From NCBI GenBank assembly GCA_949316235.1, contig OX438743.1, forward strand, positions 23,371,771-23,435,770: DNA of 64,000 nt, in the 5' to 3' direction. Below, piece after piece: positions 19,629-31,352 of this stretch. Below the pieces are notes generated by a model. The model worked only from the letters and a program-made list of their open reading frames with translations, had not been told where the DNA came from and ran no database searches. Each line of letters begins with the position of its first letter. Position 1 is the stretch's first letter. The stretch comes from Oegoconia quadripuncta (Eukaryota; Arthropoda; Insecta; Lepidoptera; Autostichidae). A program made the position numbers and the translations under genes.

Positions 19629-21534
19629 GCATGCACCGCAAGTCGTTGGAGGCGGCGCAACATCTCAAGGAGTCAGGGTCGGAGCGCGAGGGTTCAGAGG
19701 CGGAGCCAGACCGCGCCACCTCCGCTTCTCCGCACCACCACGACGCACACGACAACCAGGTACCTACCTACACGTCATCACGAAAATCAGTATAAACAGT
19801 AGTTTTACTATACCCATCTGTGAGGGTACAGACAGTTATAACGAAATTATAAAGACCTCGTTTTAGCCAATTGGCAACAGAACACAAAGAAATGTCTTCA
19901 ACGACCGACTTGTAACATTTATCTATCACATTACAGGCGCAAAGCTCTCCAGCTAGCAGTACGACGGCTTCGTCATCAGCCAAGGGTCGAGCGTCCCCGG
20001 AGAACAGAGAGATGTACGAAGACCCCGAGGCCTTCCGCAACAACAGCATCGCGTGCCTCCGAGCCAAGGCGCAGGAGCACCAGGCGAGGATACTATCAAG
20101 CAACCTCCTGCTACAGGTAGATATTTGCACTATGTATAAACTGAAGGTTTCCATTATCGCCATCATATCAGCCACAGGACGTCATAAATTTCCAAATCGA
20201 CCGGTTGGAAGTGGCCTGCATCCAGCGATTTCCCGCGACTTTCATCAGATCGTACGTCCACGTTGTGAGTGAACATCCTACGCTACGCTTGCCTGCGTGT
20301 GGTACAATAAGTTCTTGAACCTTCCGCCCCATCTTCACTTAACATCGGGTGTGTTCTTAGCCACTGTGCTTTAAAATATTGTGGGTTCAAGTGCAGTACT
20401 TCCACTTCGCAAAAAACAATCATTTCGACTGAGTTATCTCATTGTCGGCTGTGGAATAAGATCAACCCTCTCTTCCCGTGGGTGTTGAAAAAGCTACTAA
20501 GGAACCTTGAGCAACCACCAACCCATCTGCCTTGCGTGGTGACTAACGCAAAATCATCATCATATCAGTCAAAACACGTTCACTGACCCCAGGCCTCCTC
20601 CATAGATTTCCAGAGCCACCGGTTGGATGCGGCCTGCATCCAGTGACTTCCTGCGACCTTTATCTGGTCATCCGTCTACTTTGCGGGTGGACATCCCACG
20701 CTGCGGTTGCCGGTTCGTGGTATCTACTCCATCTGTTCACTTACTAACCCGCTGGGCAATGTTGGTGACTTTCGTTCATCTACGGATCTCTACATTCCGT
20801 AGTGAATTCAGTAGTAAAATACAGAGTTGAGTTTTCTTGTGAGGTCCATGAAGAAGACAAGGCATGTTAACGTGCAACAATTGGAAATGTAATGTGGTAG
20901 ACAGATTGTTAAATTACCCATTCAATCGAATTGCAGACATTCGCTTTTACAGAAAACTGTGCTGTTCAGAGCGGCTGGGTTAGGTCGTGTTAGGTTTCTG
21001 TGGATACCACCGAGACTGCCCCTCTGGACAGCGCAGTTGCATCATCTGCCTACAACATATACATACGTATACCTACTGGGCGATTGAAAAGTGTCAGTTT
21101 AATCGGCAAGTTCAAAAAAAGCAAAGAAAAACTTTTGTTATGCCCGCCCTGCAATTTTATTCCTCTCTCACGGGCAAGTTATAGAATCGCTATCTACCTA
21201 CGAATACGACGCATGTCCGAAACAAAACAAGTTTTAACATGGTTTAATTTCAATTCGTTCATACCATAAATACATTGCATTGGAGGCTTCACAGTTCAAG
21301 ATATCTGGACGAAGGCGTGCTATGTGTCGAAAGAACACGAATCTTTTTATTTATTTACTCCGTCTGAAATTCCAGGTCCGAGGCCTGTCCCGCGCTGCTG
21401 CCGGCACCCCGTGCGCCGGCGACGACGACGGGCCTGGCGACATCGACGTGGGCACGGAGCAGCCGCTAGCGCTGGAGCCCCCCCCGCACGCCCCGCACGC
21501 TCCGCACGCCCCGCATGCCCCGCACCTCTACTGA
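19629..21534 (+). CDS. Vsx: Visual system homeobox protein, last three coding exons (partial)
   Basis: Exons 19629-19759, 19937-20116 and 21376-21534 join in frame (entry phase 1, then 0 and 0) with AG/GT boundaries to give about 155 residues ending at TGA 21532-21534. The first exon starts (G)-M-H-R-K-S-L-E-A-A, matching the end of the CVC region that follows the homeodomain in Vsx1/Vsx2/CEH-10 proteins (LLGMHKKSLEAA in vertebrates). It then turns acidic. The second has Y-E-D-P-E-A-F-R-N-N-S-I-A-C-L-R-A-K-A-Q-E-H, an OAR motif of paired-like factors in its Vsx form. The third has G-D-D-D-G and ends in His-Ala-Pro repeats, H-L-Y. Vsx proteins are nuclear transcription factors of the retina, optic lobe and interneurons. 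The homeodomain and most of the CVC exons are not in the 19.6 kb upstream and so lie outside. Which paralogue is undecided. Confidence 0.9.
20200..20850 (-). pseudogene. RTE-type LINE fragments inside the last Vsx intron
   Basis: Two related antisense pieces (20200-20310 and 20600-20850) share GCCTGCATCCAG, a C-GACTT(T/C)..AT-C-G-TC block and CATCC(T/C)ACGCT. The antisense of 20600-20720 reads T-D-D-Q-I...G-S-H-W-M-Q-A-A-S-N-R-W-L-W-K-S-M-E-E-A, the RTE C-terminus. A piece between them (20320-20540) is of the same sort. Confidence 0.5.
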
Positions 21535-24500
21535 CCCCGCGGGGAACCCGCCCTCGCGCATAGGCTGTACTAAACCGTGCGATCATTGGACTATTATCAC
21601 GTGATACGACTTCTCGATTGGTCGATGCCGGCGCGCCGTAAAAGCGGCCACTATTAGAAGTGCTTTAAGTTGTGGTCGGTGCGAATTACCTCGCGCCGCT
21701 AATGGGTGATTACGTGATGAGTTGACGGCTCAGATTGGTCGCGAATCACGTGATCAGCGTTCCAGTTCAGAACTGTTCGTACTTAATTGTAATTATGTAC
21801 AATATAGATTTAAGTATATTTAACTGAATCCCTTTTTCGTGCAATACCTTTAGTTAAGTATTTATCTATGTAGCCTTGTATTAGAATTGTATATAAGTTT
21901 CCTGCACTTAGATTACTAAGTATATTAATGAACCCTCTATTATAAAGACCCCGTCGTAGAATTGTAAGTGATTTCGAGGCATGTCAAAAGAATCGTACTT
22001 ACTAAAGATTATATTATAACTTTCGTCTAGAAACCGGATACAAAACCTATATTTTTAGGTTGAAATTAAAAGTAAATTGTAATCACCTACAACGAAACTT
22101 ATTGTCGGTCATCTTGTAATTTCTTGTCGTGAACAAGATGGATTCAAAACGAATATAGACATCGAATACATTCCACGAGATACAATGTAAAGCGTTAATT
22201 GTAATTAGGTCAATATTAGATTTCCCAAAGAACTATGTAAAAACCACAAATCTAAATAAATCACTAATTAGCTGTGTATTTTATGGTTCAGATTTTGAAA
22301 TACTTAGATTACTGGGTGTAGTCGGATGGTTATTGAGTTTGTATCAAAGATTTATAAGACAAATCGAAAATAAAGGAAAGTCATTTATTCTCGATGTGGA
22401 AACCCTCCTAACGTATTTAAAGACACACCCTGTATAAAATAATAAATATAGCGATTATACCCAGATTACACAGTCAGAAACTGAATGATGAAGCAAGAGG
22501 TTGGTGCAATTAATTTTTCACTTTATCTACGCAACAAGAATGTTCATTGTCAAATTCCTGTGAATTGGTACACTCGTGAACAATGATTACTTAGTAGAAT
22601 TAGATACTGTGGTGAAAATGTCAAAGCTAATTACAGATGGCGTCACTGTTGCAGCGGATAGTCTGTAGTTGCACTATTGCAAGTCATACAACAGTGGCGC
22701 CGCCAGGTTACATTTAACGGAAAAAAGGGCTATTTTGTTGTGTAGATACCTACTTACGAGTTTAAATATGTAGGATGGAGAAACTAAATATTATTTCTAA
22801 CTCACAATTTCTCCGAAATCATTGTACATTTTGAGAATATTTACATTATGGAATTGTAACTGTAAGTCTTATGTACTTAATTATCTAAACCAGTACTTAC
22901 TTGTAGGTTAATCAGGATAAAAAACATGGTATATCTAAGTATTTCGTGGTTTAGCCACCAAGTATCGAAGGATGGAAGAGGCAATGAAATTACCAACTTA
23001 ACGCCTGAATATTCAAACGCTTGTTGGTCAACATAATTTCGTCGCATTGGATTTGCTTGCTCTTTTATATAAAAGATTCAGTATCTTTAAAGTTATGTAG
23101 CTTTTGAGTATTCGGCGCTAAGATGCACCTTCCTTTTCAGTCTTGCATTTGAGGTCGACATAAGTGTGACTCAAGTCTGTTAATAAATGAATATTCCAAT
23201 AGTAGGGTTGTGTCGATAGAATACTTTCACATGAATTATTTTGGACTTTTCCATTCGGTCTGCTTTGGAACTGTTTTGTTTTTCTGTATTTCAATAATGC
23301 ATCAACATAATCTCGATTATTGAATAAAACGCATGTTGTCGATTCTGATGTAATTCTTTACTTACTGTTATAAAATTAAAGCACAAAATGGTCCAGCGGA
23401 CAAAAAATCATCTACGTCTGCAGTGCTCCTTTTCACAAAGACATTTAAGTAAATTCGTTGTTTTTGAAGTACTATTAATGGAACTTATCTATTTAAGTGG
23501 CACCGTATTTAGGCACAGTTTTTTCGGATATAAAATTATAATCATATATATTTGAGTATTGAGAAATTAGGGTTGTGTAACACGTGACGCCAGAATGCTC
23601 ACTAGAAATACCAATTTGAGTACAATTTTTTCACATTATCAAAAATAGCTGAATGTCAGTGCCTAGCATCACGAATGTCTAAAATTTGGTACTGTCTCGT
23701 TATTATTATTTCTAGTCGATAGAGATATCACCACATTTAAATTAGTTTTATTTTAGAGATGTCACTCACTCTCATGATCTTTCATCAGAATCGAGACCGA
23801 GTCTGTTCGCAGACTAAATTTTTTCCCGAATTTGGTCACAATTGTAGTAGAATATCAATATTAAATTGCTGGAATATTTAAATTAACAGACCTGACCCCC
23901 AAATGACATTGACGGTACTAATAACTCTTTCATCACGTGAACTGATAATACCATGGCCCGATTCCCGATTTACCAATCTATATATATGACAATAGGCACG
24001 GGTATACCATTTGTTTAGATGAAATCTTTATGGACCTGCCAATGTACACTAATTGATCCAGCGTGATCACCAGATCGGCCGAGGAGTAATCAACATAGGT
24101 TTGCTTAATACCACTTGTCTCTCGACTCGAAACCCAAAACTATAATGATAATGAAATAATTATTGTAGCTATCCTAAACATGAGCTGTATCATGTGTGAC
24201 CAGTTCAGTGGTGGAGACCTGGAGGACTGAAATAGAGGACATCAGTTTTAGCACCAGTCTTAATCAAAGATTTTCATTTTTAATGCTAAGACTTGCCTTT
24301 ATGGAGAAAATAAATATTATATTTATTAATTGCTATTGAGTATAGAGCCAGTACCTTCCCAAATAACATTCTATGGATTCCATGAGAACAAAATGTGTTG
24401 GCACGTGGTATTCTTTATTACTGTTATAGTGTGAGAATTGCAATGTTTCGGTTTAATGTATGAATAATTGAATAGCGCTTAGTAAATGAAAATAGTTTTA

Positions 24501-25294
24501 TTAACTGGCCGCTGCTTGCAGTCAGACAAAATGTTTACATATAAGTGTGAAAAGGCAGTGAATTCGATGCAAAACTCGCACTAAATATGCTCGACTTCTG
24601 GTGGTTTATCTAAAAACTGCAGAATCTAGACAATTATACTGGATGAGGTTTTTAACCGCAAGGAAAAAGTAGGGCATATTAGGTAAGTGAAAAGGAAGGT
24701 ATTGGCATAGACAGTTTAATTTTTTTTTCTAAACCATTATGGAATAAAGCGTTTATTGTGTCATTAAACGATCGCGTTTGTAGCCTGTTCCACATAATTA
24801 CACCATTAAATTAAATAAATTAAGAAAACTTCAAGAAAATATGAGTTAACCCTAGTCACATTTCAAAAACGGGCCGGCTCGTTCGCTTTTGAAAAAAAAA
24901 TTAAACTACCATTGCCAATACCATCTATCTCACTTACCTAATATGCCCTATTTCTTTTCTTTACGGTAAAAAAACTCATCCGGTATAAGATAAATAATTA
25001 AATATATGACAAATGGTATATCCGTTGTGTGCCCGACAGTACCTACTCAATAACTAATTTACCAGATCTAGTTGTAATATATTTAACGAATTATACAAAT
25101 TGAATGGAGCTAAGATAATGTGGACACGTCATCATCGTAATATGTAAGGATTATTCCGATGAATAAACAGTGTAAATCTTTAATTTTGTGACTTATTTCA
25201 AACCAAAATCTACTACACGGCTAGAGTGTGAACGATGATGAGTGAGCGTGGACGGCCAATGCCCACGTCTATTACCCAAATGAATTCGGCAATG
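21535..25294 (+). other. Vsx 3' flank: probable long 3' UTR or regulatory DNA, nearly repeat-free
   Basis: No SINE, LINE, Helitron or MITE was recognised over about 3.7 kb, unlike the rest of the window. It holds several AATAAA signals (for example near 22254, 22440 and 25158) and AU-rich stretches. A TGTATATA at about 21889 fits the Pumilio consensus. No frame over 60 codons is present. The length of the true 3' UTR cannot be set from sequence alone. Confidence 0.4.
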
Positions 25295-25376
25295 GTTCCT
25301 AGTGGATGGGGAGTGGACAAAATTGCTGGACTTCAATACTAAAGGTGGTTTCAGAATGGTTTACTTTGTATGAGTA
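25295..25376 (+). repeat. Arm of the fold-back element of 5711-5850
   Basis: TACTAAAGGTGGTTTCAGAA-TGG...ACTTTGTATGAGTAA matches the right arm at 5809-5850. It is cut by the SINE that begins at 25379; family-like sequence (GAATTCGGCCATGATATG) resumes near 25735. Confidence 0.45.
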
Positions 25377-25378
25377 AC

Positions 25379-25672
25379 CGCCTCCGTGGCTCAATGTAAA
25401 CAACATTGGGTTTACGATTCGGAGGTCGCGGGTTCGATCCCCAGCGGGGTACATGTTTAAGTACTCGGTTTGGTTACCACCATCTTATCTAAATCTGCCG
25501 CCAAGCAGCAATGTTAATAGCATCGTTGTGTTCCAGTTGTCATGCAGAGATAAGATAGCCAGTCCCCCAAATGTGTTGGGGTTTCCGGGTCAGTACGCTT
25601 CGACCTCATCTTCACTTAACATCAGGTGTGATTGAGGTCAAGTACGAACCCGTCGTTTTTTTTTTTTTTTAT
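25379..25672 (+). mobile_element. SINE-1, near full length
   Basis: The head CGCCTCCGTGGCTCAATG, B box GCGGGTTCGATCCCCAGCGG, the body (TTGGGGTTTCCGGGTCAGTA) and the end AAGTACGAACCCGTCG plus a 14-nt T run are all present. A short deletion follows CTCGGTTTGGTTACCACC. Confidence 0.78.
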
Positions 25673-26489
25673 TAAACACTGGTTTCGCGTTTGGCTACAT
25701 GGCATAAAAAAAAACAGTAAACGAAATTAAATCGAATTCGGCCATGATATGTGGAAAATTGTTTGTAATCAGCCATGGAGGGACCAGTAAACAGGAATTA
25801 GGTACACGAATTACATTTCATATATTATAATTATCATAAATATTTTGGATTTTTATACTAATTATCTAGATGGAAACTCCTTCGATTTAAGAGCTGTGTC
25901 CTTGTAGGTGGAGTAATGACCACGTCTCTCTGCTTTCCGCCCTCGATTTAACCTCTTGGCACGACACATTTACCTTTTCTTTCACTTGGTCAACTTCCTC
26001 TCTTTCCTCCAATCCTTTCCTTATGTTCTTTAAAAAAAGTTGTGTCATATCAATTGACGTATCGTATCCTCAGAGATAAGTATCTCAATGAGGACATCCT
26101 AGTTCTCGATAATATGCACGTGGCCGTTGGTCATATACGTGGCCGTTGGTCATGCTCAGTAGTTATATCTATAGAGAGTATTCAGTGGTTAGCTCAGCTT
26201 GTATAAGTAAGCAAATGGAACGATCATTTCAATCACAGATCAGATATGCGTGGACTGAGGTGACTGTAAAAGGAGGTCGGAGACCTTACCTCGATGATAA
26301 ATTAGAAACGTACTGCAACCAAAGTTGCATTCGGTGTCTGATTTATCACGTATAAGGGTTGTTATTTCAAACCTGGAAAGAGATCAAGCTACTTATTCAG
26401 CGTGTTTCTATTAGCAGCAGTATGCCACAGTTGAATAATGTTTACTAAGTGCATATATTTATTTACTGCAACTCATTCGCCTTTTAATA
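25673..26489. other. No gene recognised
   Basis: AT-rich sequence with a direct repeat ACGTGGCCGTTGGTCAT at 26117-26133 and 26140-26156. A 69-codon frame at 26146 has no recognisable motif. Confidence 0.35.
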
Positions 26490-26716
26490 ATAAATAAATA
26501 TTTCGGATACTTACACCAATCATTTAGTCCCAAACTAAGCAAGATTGTACTATGGATACTAGATAACGGATAAACATACATAAATATTTATATAAACATC
26601 CATGACTCAGGAATAAATGTTCATATTCATCACACAAACATTTACCCGTCGCGGGATTCGAACCCGCAACCGTTGGTTTCGCTGACAGGGTCACTATCCA
26701 CTACACCAATCGGTCG
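26490..26716 (-). mobile_element. SINE-3, near full length, antisense
   Basis: Runs from the tail (AATAAATAAATATTTCGGATAC, CTAAGCAAGATTGTACTATG) to the head GTCGCGGGATTCGAACCCGC (antisense B box) and CACTACACCAATCGGTCGTC (antisense A box). Sense copy at 46540-46765. Confidence 0.75.
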
Positions 26717-26854
26717 TCAATGCTCAATGGCCGTACTTTAATGCTCATCAAATGATCTTTGGCGACAGCACCCCTACGATGCTACAGGCCATGCCGTAGG
26801 CGTCGCAATGTTCTGCACTTAGATTAAGAATAAGAATAGTTATTAGTGAGGTCA

Positions 26855-26895
26855 AGTACCAACCCGTTATGCATAAAAAAAAAAAATTGACACAT
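26855..26895 (+). repeat. SINE-1 3' end fragment
   Basis: AGGTCAAGTACCAACCCGTT-ATGCATA followed by 12 A's, the terminal 30 nt of SINE-1. Confidence 0.55.
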
Positions 26896-26901
26896 TTAGC
26901 G

Positions 26902-26960
26902 ACTGTGTATATTTTCACATTTGTGAAAATTGTGAAATGAAATGTGAAAATATACACAGT
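26902..26960. repeat. Perfect 21-bp inverted repeat (short hairpin)
   Basis: ACTGTGTATATTTTCACATT-T at 26902-26922 is exactly complementary to 26940-26960, with a 17-nt loop that itself contains GTGAAAATTGTGAAATG. It lies 6 nt after a SINE A tail. It may be the remains of a MITE; a small-RNA precursor is possible but unproven. Confidence 0.6.
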
Positions 26961-27487
26961 GAAATTGGGACTGAGTGAGATAAAAGTAGTACACAAAACA
27001 GTTTCATGTAATAGGATAGGTACTACTATCTCATAATGCAGTTTACAAAATACAATAACTTTACGTTCTTCATCTACGATAACGATTACTTGACTTCATT
27101 GGTATTGCTATCGATCACGTTGACCAATGAGAAACCGTCAAATTGCCGAGCGAGCGATGAGCCAACCAATCACATGTCAGAACGTAACCAATGACGATAA
27201 CGATGATATTATGTAATAGAACCCCAGGTCTTCAAGCATTTGATGTTTTTGTGAGCGACTCGCCAAAAAAGATTACACAATGAAAAACACAGCAGCAACC
27301 CGCCACCAACACTAAACATAGGGAAGATAAAACTTGTCGAACGCTATAAAGAAATAAAAACAGTCGTGTAGACGAACGTCCTTTAATTCATTTCTTCAGG
27401 TATTTACATAATTTTATTGAAACTCTAAACTTTGTTTATAATCGTTACATAACATAACATGTTGAAGGCAATTTCACCATGTTTCTA

Positions 27488-28417
27488 TAGGGTGTTTTAT
27501 AGGTAGATATATTGAAATTAAAAATTAAATAAAACACAAAAATCGTGACAATACTACTACTCCTAATTATGCCTAATTAAATATGATTTCAGGTAGAATA
27601 GGCGTCGAGATTGATTCGAATACAAGGTTTGAACGGACCATATAAAAACTACCCTCCTTCCTTGGGTAGTCGGATAAAAAGAGGGCCTGTCGACAGCGAG
27701 TGTGCAGTGTGATTTCAATTGTTATATGGTATATATGTATATGCTATATCGGTCACCTTGGTTCTCCTGGGGATCTCCCCATTTCTGATTCGATCCCGCA
27801 GGGAGACTCCGAGCATATCTCTTTCCATTGCCCTTTGGGTAACTTGAGCCTTCTTATGAGGCCCATAGTGAGCAACCACGTTTCAGTTCCATGTGTTATC
27901 ACTGGCAACACATACTGATCAAAGAAATGTCATATCTTCTTCTTCTTATTTTTGAGGATGGCAACCAGTCAACCTCATTGTCGAGGGACATTACTGCCAG
28001 TTTCGAGTGAAACATTTTATTTATCTTATTTCTTCAGTTTATAGGTCAGTCTCAATCAAAACAAGTAATTCGTCGTATACACAGTCTAGTCACGGTCAAG
28101 TCATTCTTCAGTAAAGTGGCAGAATGCTTTACAAAAGATTTTGGCGGCTTCTTGTGGGAACCCGAAAGCTCCGTTACGCACTTTAATTTACACTTCCCTT
28201 CACCTGTACACCAACACTAACGTTTGCTGCACAATATTCTGCCATTATTAAGCTTCAAAAGCTAGAATGCACAAATTTTAAGACTTATAAAGAAAAATGC
28301 TACTTTACTCGCCGAGTTCCCGCCAAAAAGCCGTCAAATGTCATATCATCTGTCAAATTAGATGTCCCTAGAAAAAGTGTGGCCACTTCGAAAAACTAAC
28401 CTCTAAAAAACACCCTA
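27488..28417. mobile_element. Candidate TIR DNA element (TA-flanked), interrupted
   Basis: The left end TAGGGTGTTTTATAGGT and the reverse complement of the right end TAGGGTGTTTTTTAGAGGTT share 11 terminal bases, both flanked by TA. The interior includes an RTE fragment (27745-27925), so the span is likely enlarged by a later insertion. No transposase was seen. Confidence 0.35.
27745..27925 (-). pseudogene. RTE-type LINE fragment
   Basis: GTCACCTTGGTTCTCCTGGG-GATCTCC and TCTTATGAGGCCCATAGTGA match pieces at 19220-19260 and 1480-1510. Antisense gives the N-E-E/I-R-R-R-T-K-V-T segment. Confidence 0.5.
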
Positions 28418-28624
28418 TACAAAACAATCAATATGATTTGTGGTTATAAATCTCGATATTAACATTTTTATGGATAGTTTTTATAACTGACGTACAATTG
28501 GGCTCATAAGTGTATTTAGGACAAGTGTAGATCGATCGACATCTACCCTTATGTATACTCTTAATAATAATATTTTCTGTTAAGGTATTCTCTCATTATT
28601 AGCTTTTATTTAGCTTCACCTGTA

Positions 28625-28925
28625 CCTGCGTCTTTTTTATCCCTGGACATACACACAACGCCATCTATTTCCACAATAAGCAACTAGGCTTGTATTACAG
28701 ATACCAGATGGTTGATACTATAGTCCCACATAACCGTCTCGCCGTCCCCCAAGCGAGTGGTATGCGTAAATTTTATTTTATTATTAAATTTCCCCGTGTA
28801 AAAAAAAAGGCAGTCTCTAATCACTACATAAGACAGGTCGTCAATATATGTTTTAATAAATAAATATCCTTGGACATGCACACAATGCCATCTAGTTCCA
28901 CTTTAAGCAACTATAGGCTTGTAAG
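28625..28925 (-). mobile_element. Two SINE-2 tail fragments
   Basis: 28640-28720 (CACACAACGCCATCTATTTC, CTTGTATTACAGATACCAGA) and 28817-28925 (ACTACATAAGACAGGTCGTC, ATGCCATCTAGTTCCAC) are parts of SINE-2 in antisense, separated by unrelated sequence. Heads are missing or reduced. Confidence 0.5.
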
Positions 28926-28929
28926 ATAA

Positions 28930-30477
28930 GGATAACAGAAACGGTTTTGGCTCGTTTGATTTATTGTGACGTATATGTGCAGTGGCGGTACCTTCATGTA
29001 AGGCCAAAAGCCCGGCTTGCCCTACTAAATACTCGATTAAGACTATTAACAATTTAACAGTATAGGAATACTTTGATTTAAACATTCGCTCTTGTCAAAC
29101 TGAACCCGTCGTGCTGTGTTACCTCTCTAATTTCACTATCAGCGTAAAAACTATAAAAACATTGTCGGGCTTGCCTTGTTTTAAAACACTAGGCACGCTG
29201 CCAATATGTAGTGTTATGTCTGATGATGGAGCCGCAAGGTGCCACAAAACAATATCGAATTTGGTCTTATCTTAGCAGTCTTGAGTACTAGAACAATATG
29301 TGACGAACAGTCTCATGATGAGGCATTAAAAGCTTACATTGAGAAATATTTTAACGTTTCAAAGAAAATTTCATCGTTTGAGCTGGGACTGGATGCACTT
29401 TTGAACCCTACTGTACGTCTGATGTAAACAACAATATAGCCTCCGTACAACATGTACAGTCGGCTCTATAAATAAGTACACAGGGCAATTTTACATGATC
29501 AGTGGTAACATGCTGCATTTAATCTAGAAAAGAGGGTAATTTTATAGAAGTTTGTAATGCTTGAAATTAGTTTCCACATAGAACAGTTCTGTATGAAAAA
29601 GTATGACGTCGACAACAAAATAAAAAAAAAAATAAAGGAAAATTATTACTTATCAAAATTACTAATATGACACGTAAATATCTATCACTTGGTTTGAACC
29701 AAGACATTAATTTTGCCGATTCCTTATAATCTAGTTCTACAAAAAAAAATGACACTTATTGCTCATAAACTATATCTTTAAGCTTACTTAATTTATGCTC
29801 TGAAAAAATACAGCAATACGCATTGTATAACACCTGTTTTAATAAGCGTTCCTTTAACATATACCTTTTGTATAGAATATCTTAAACAACATCAATAACC
29901 ACTTACACATATTTCATAAAAGATTTATAACTTGAGTAAATAGATAAGCTTTAAATCCAAATATAGCTTAAAATATAGACTTCATAAGGTTTAAAATTGA
30001 GAAAAGTCACTACTTATTCGAAAAGGTTCATAATGGAGAAAGCTCCCTATCTTAAAATGGCTTATTTGTATAATAATAGTCTACCCATTCGAAATATATT
30101 GAACTGCTCAAATTTTTCAGTTAAAACTCCTTAGTCCTTAAATGTATTCATTTTAAAATTGTAAAAGTATCAAAAACAATTGGCAATTTGTGAAATCACT
30201 GAGCAAGCAGCACATCTTTAGAGCTCTTTGTACTGTAACAAATAAAAACACGACAATTTAATAGATCACATTTTACCATAGACTTCTATGTTACTGCGTA
30301 TGGACCGGTGTCGTTCTAACAATCAAAATGGCACCGCTTCATTGGTGTTAAAACGAGAGTTTGGAACCAATGGGAACTCAGTCACACACCGACAGCGTCC
30401 GCGAACTGTTGCATCAAATGCTGATTTCAATTGTAAAAAAATTCATAACTTACGACAGAAAAGTGACAAACAAACAT
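28930..30477. other. No gene or repeat recognised
   Basis: Only short frames of about 60 codons (29239, 29567) without motifs. AT-rich, no termini seen. Confidence 0.4.
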
Positions 30478-30712
30478 CTAACTAAAATTATAAATGCGAA
30501 AGTTTGGATGTTTGTTTATTGCTCAATCACGGCGAAACGGATGAACCGATTTGGATGAAATTTTGTATATAGGGAAAATATACCCTGGATTAAGCCATAG
30601 GATATTTTTTATCTCGATAAAGTGAGTAGTTCCCGAGGGATAAACAAATTAAGTATATCCGAGATAAAGTTACTCCATCATATCAATCATGAGCGGAAGG
30701 AGACTTGGGAAC
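30478..30712 (+). mobile_element. Helitron, 3' end lost
   Basis: Starts AACTAAAATTATAAATGCGA-AAGTTTGGATG and contains CACGGCGAAACGGATGAACC, GATATTTTTTATCTCGATAA and GGATAAACAAATTAAG. It breaks off before the 3' hairpin; a LINE end starts at 30722. Confidence 0.6.
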
Positions 30713-30721
30713 GACAGATTG

Positions 30722-31078
30722 AAGTATACGCTTTTATAATAAGGTTCCAGTGGACATTCAAAATTTACCTTTAAATAAATTCAAAACCATCATAAAACAG
30801 ACATTATTTACCAAAGGCTATTATAAAATTTCTGACTATCTGGATGATAAGCAAGCATGGACATAGACCGCTCGGCGATATTCAGCCTAATTATACAATA
30901 TAATGTAACCCAAACTATTTAAAAGAGCAACCCTTGAGTTTCTTGCTCGTTCTTCCCTGGGGAATCTGCTTTGCGAATGAGCAATAATGTCAATAATTTT
31001 AATATTAAGATAAAAAATGTGGCGTTTTCAAGTGATAATCTTTATCCTATGAAATAAATATTTTTTTGACTTTGACTT
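30722..31078 (+). pseudogene. LINE 3' end, nearly identical to 965-1335
   Basis: From TATACGCTTTTATAATAAGG to the TTTGACTTTGACTTTG tail this matches 965-1335 with only scattered differences (a short deletion near 30903, a few substitutions). The last 42 codons of the ORF are present. The very high identity implies that the two insertions are recent. The TTGAAG-like sequence at both edges could be a target duplication. Confidence 0.75.
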
Positions 31079-31161
31079 TGAAGCGGAGGAGCGTGAGTTG
31101 GCTGCGTTTCTTCCGGGGGCATGCAAGGGCTGCCCGATACTTAAACTAATAGTTGAGTGAG

Positions 31162-31352
31162 ATAGCTCAATCGCGGCGAAACGGATGAACGGATTTTGAT
31201 GAAATTTTGGTATACAGAATATACACTGGATTATGACATAGGATATTTTTTATCCCAATAAAGTGAGTAGTTCCCGCGGGATAAGCAAATTAAACATATC
31301 CGCGATAATGTTAATCCACGCAGGCGAAGCCGCGGTCGGGAAACTAGTGTAT
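31162..31352 (+). mobile_element. Helitron 3' portion
   Basis: GCTCAATCGCGGCGAAACGG through GCGGGATAAGCAAATTAAAC to CCACGCAGGCGAAGCCGCGG and AAACTAGT: the GC-rich 3' hairpin and CTAGT end are intact. The 5' end is lacking. Confidence 0.65.

Noticed and set aside
26640..26716. tRNA-like sequence with good A and B boxes
   Set aside because: Head of a SINE-3 copy; the same tail follows in several copies (46540, 52240, 56440), and no cloverleaf with a paired acceptor stem was found. The same reasoning excludes the heads at 9316, 13787, 25379, 33946, 48132 and 51283.
29239..29427. 62-codon frame (MPQNNIEFGL...) as a small gene
   Set aside because: No recognisable motif, no splice signals at plausible places, no paralogue in the window.
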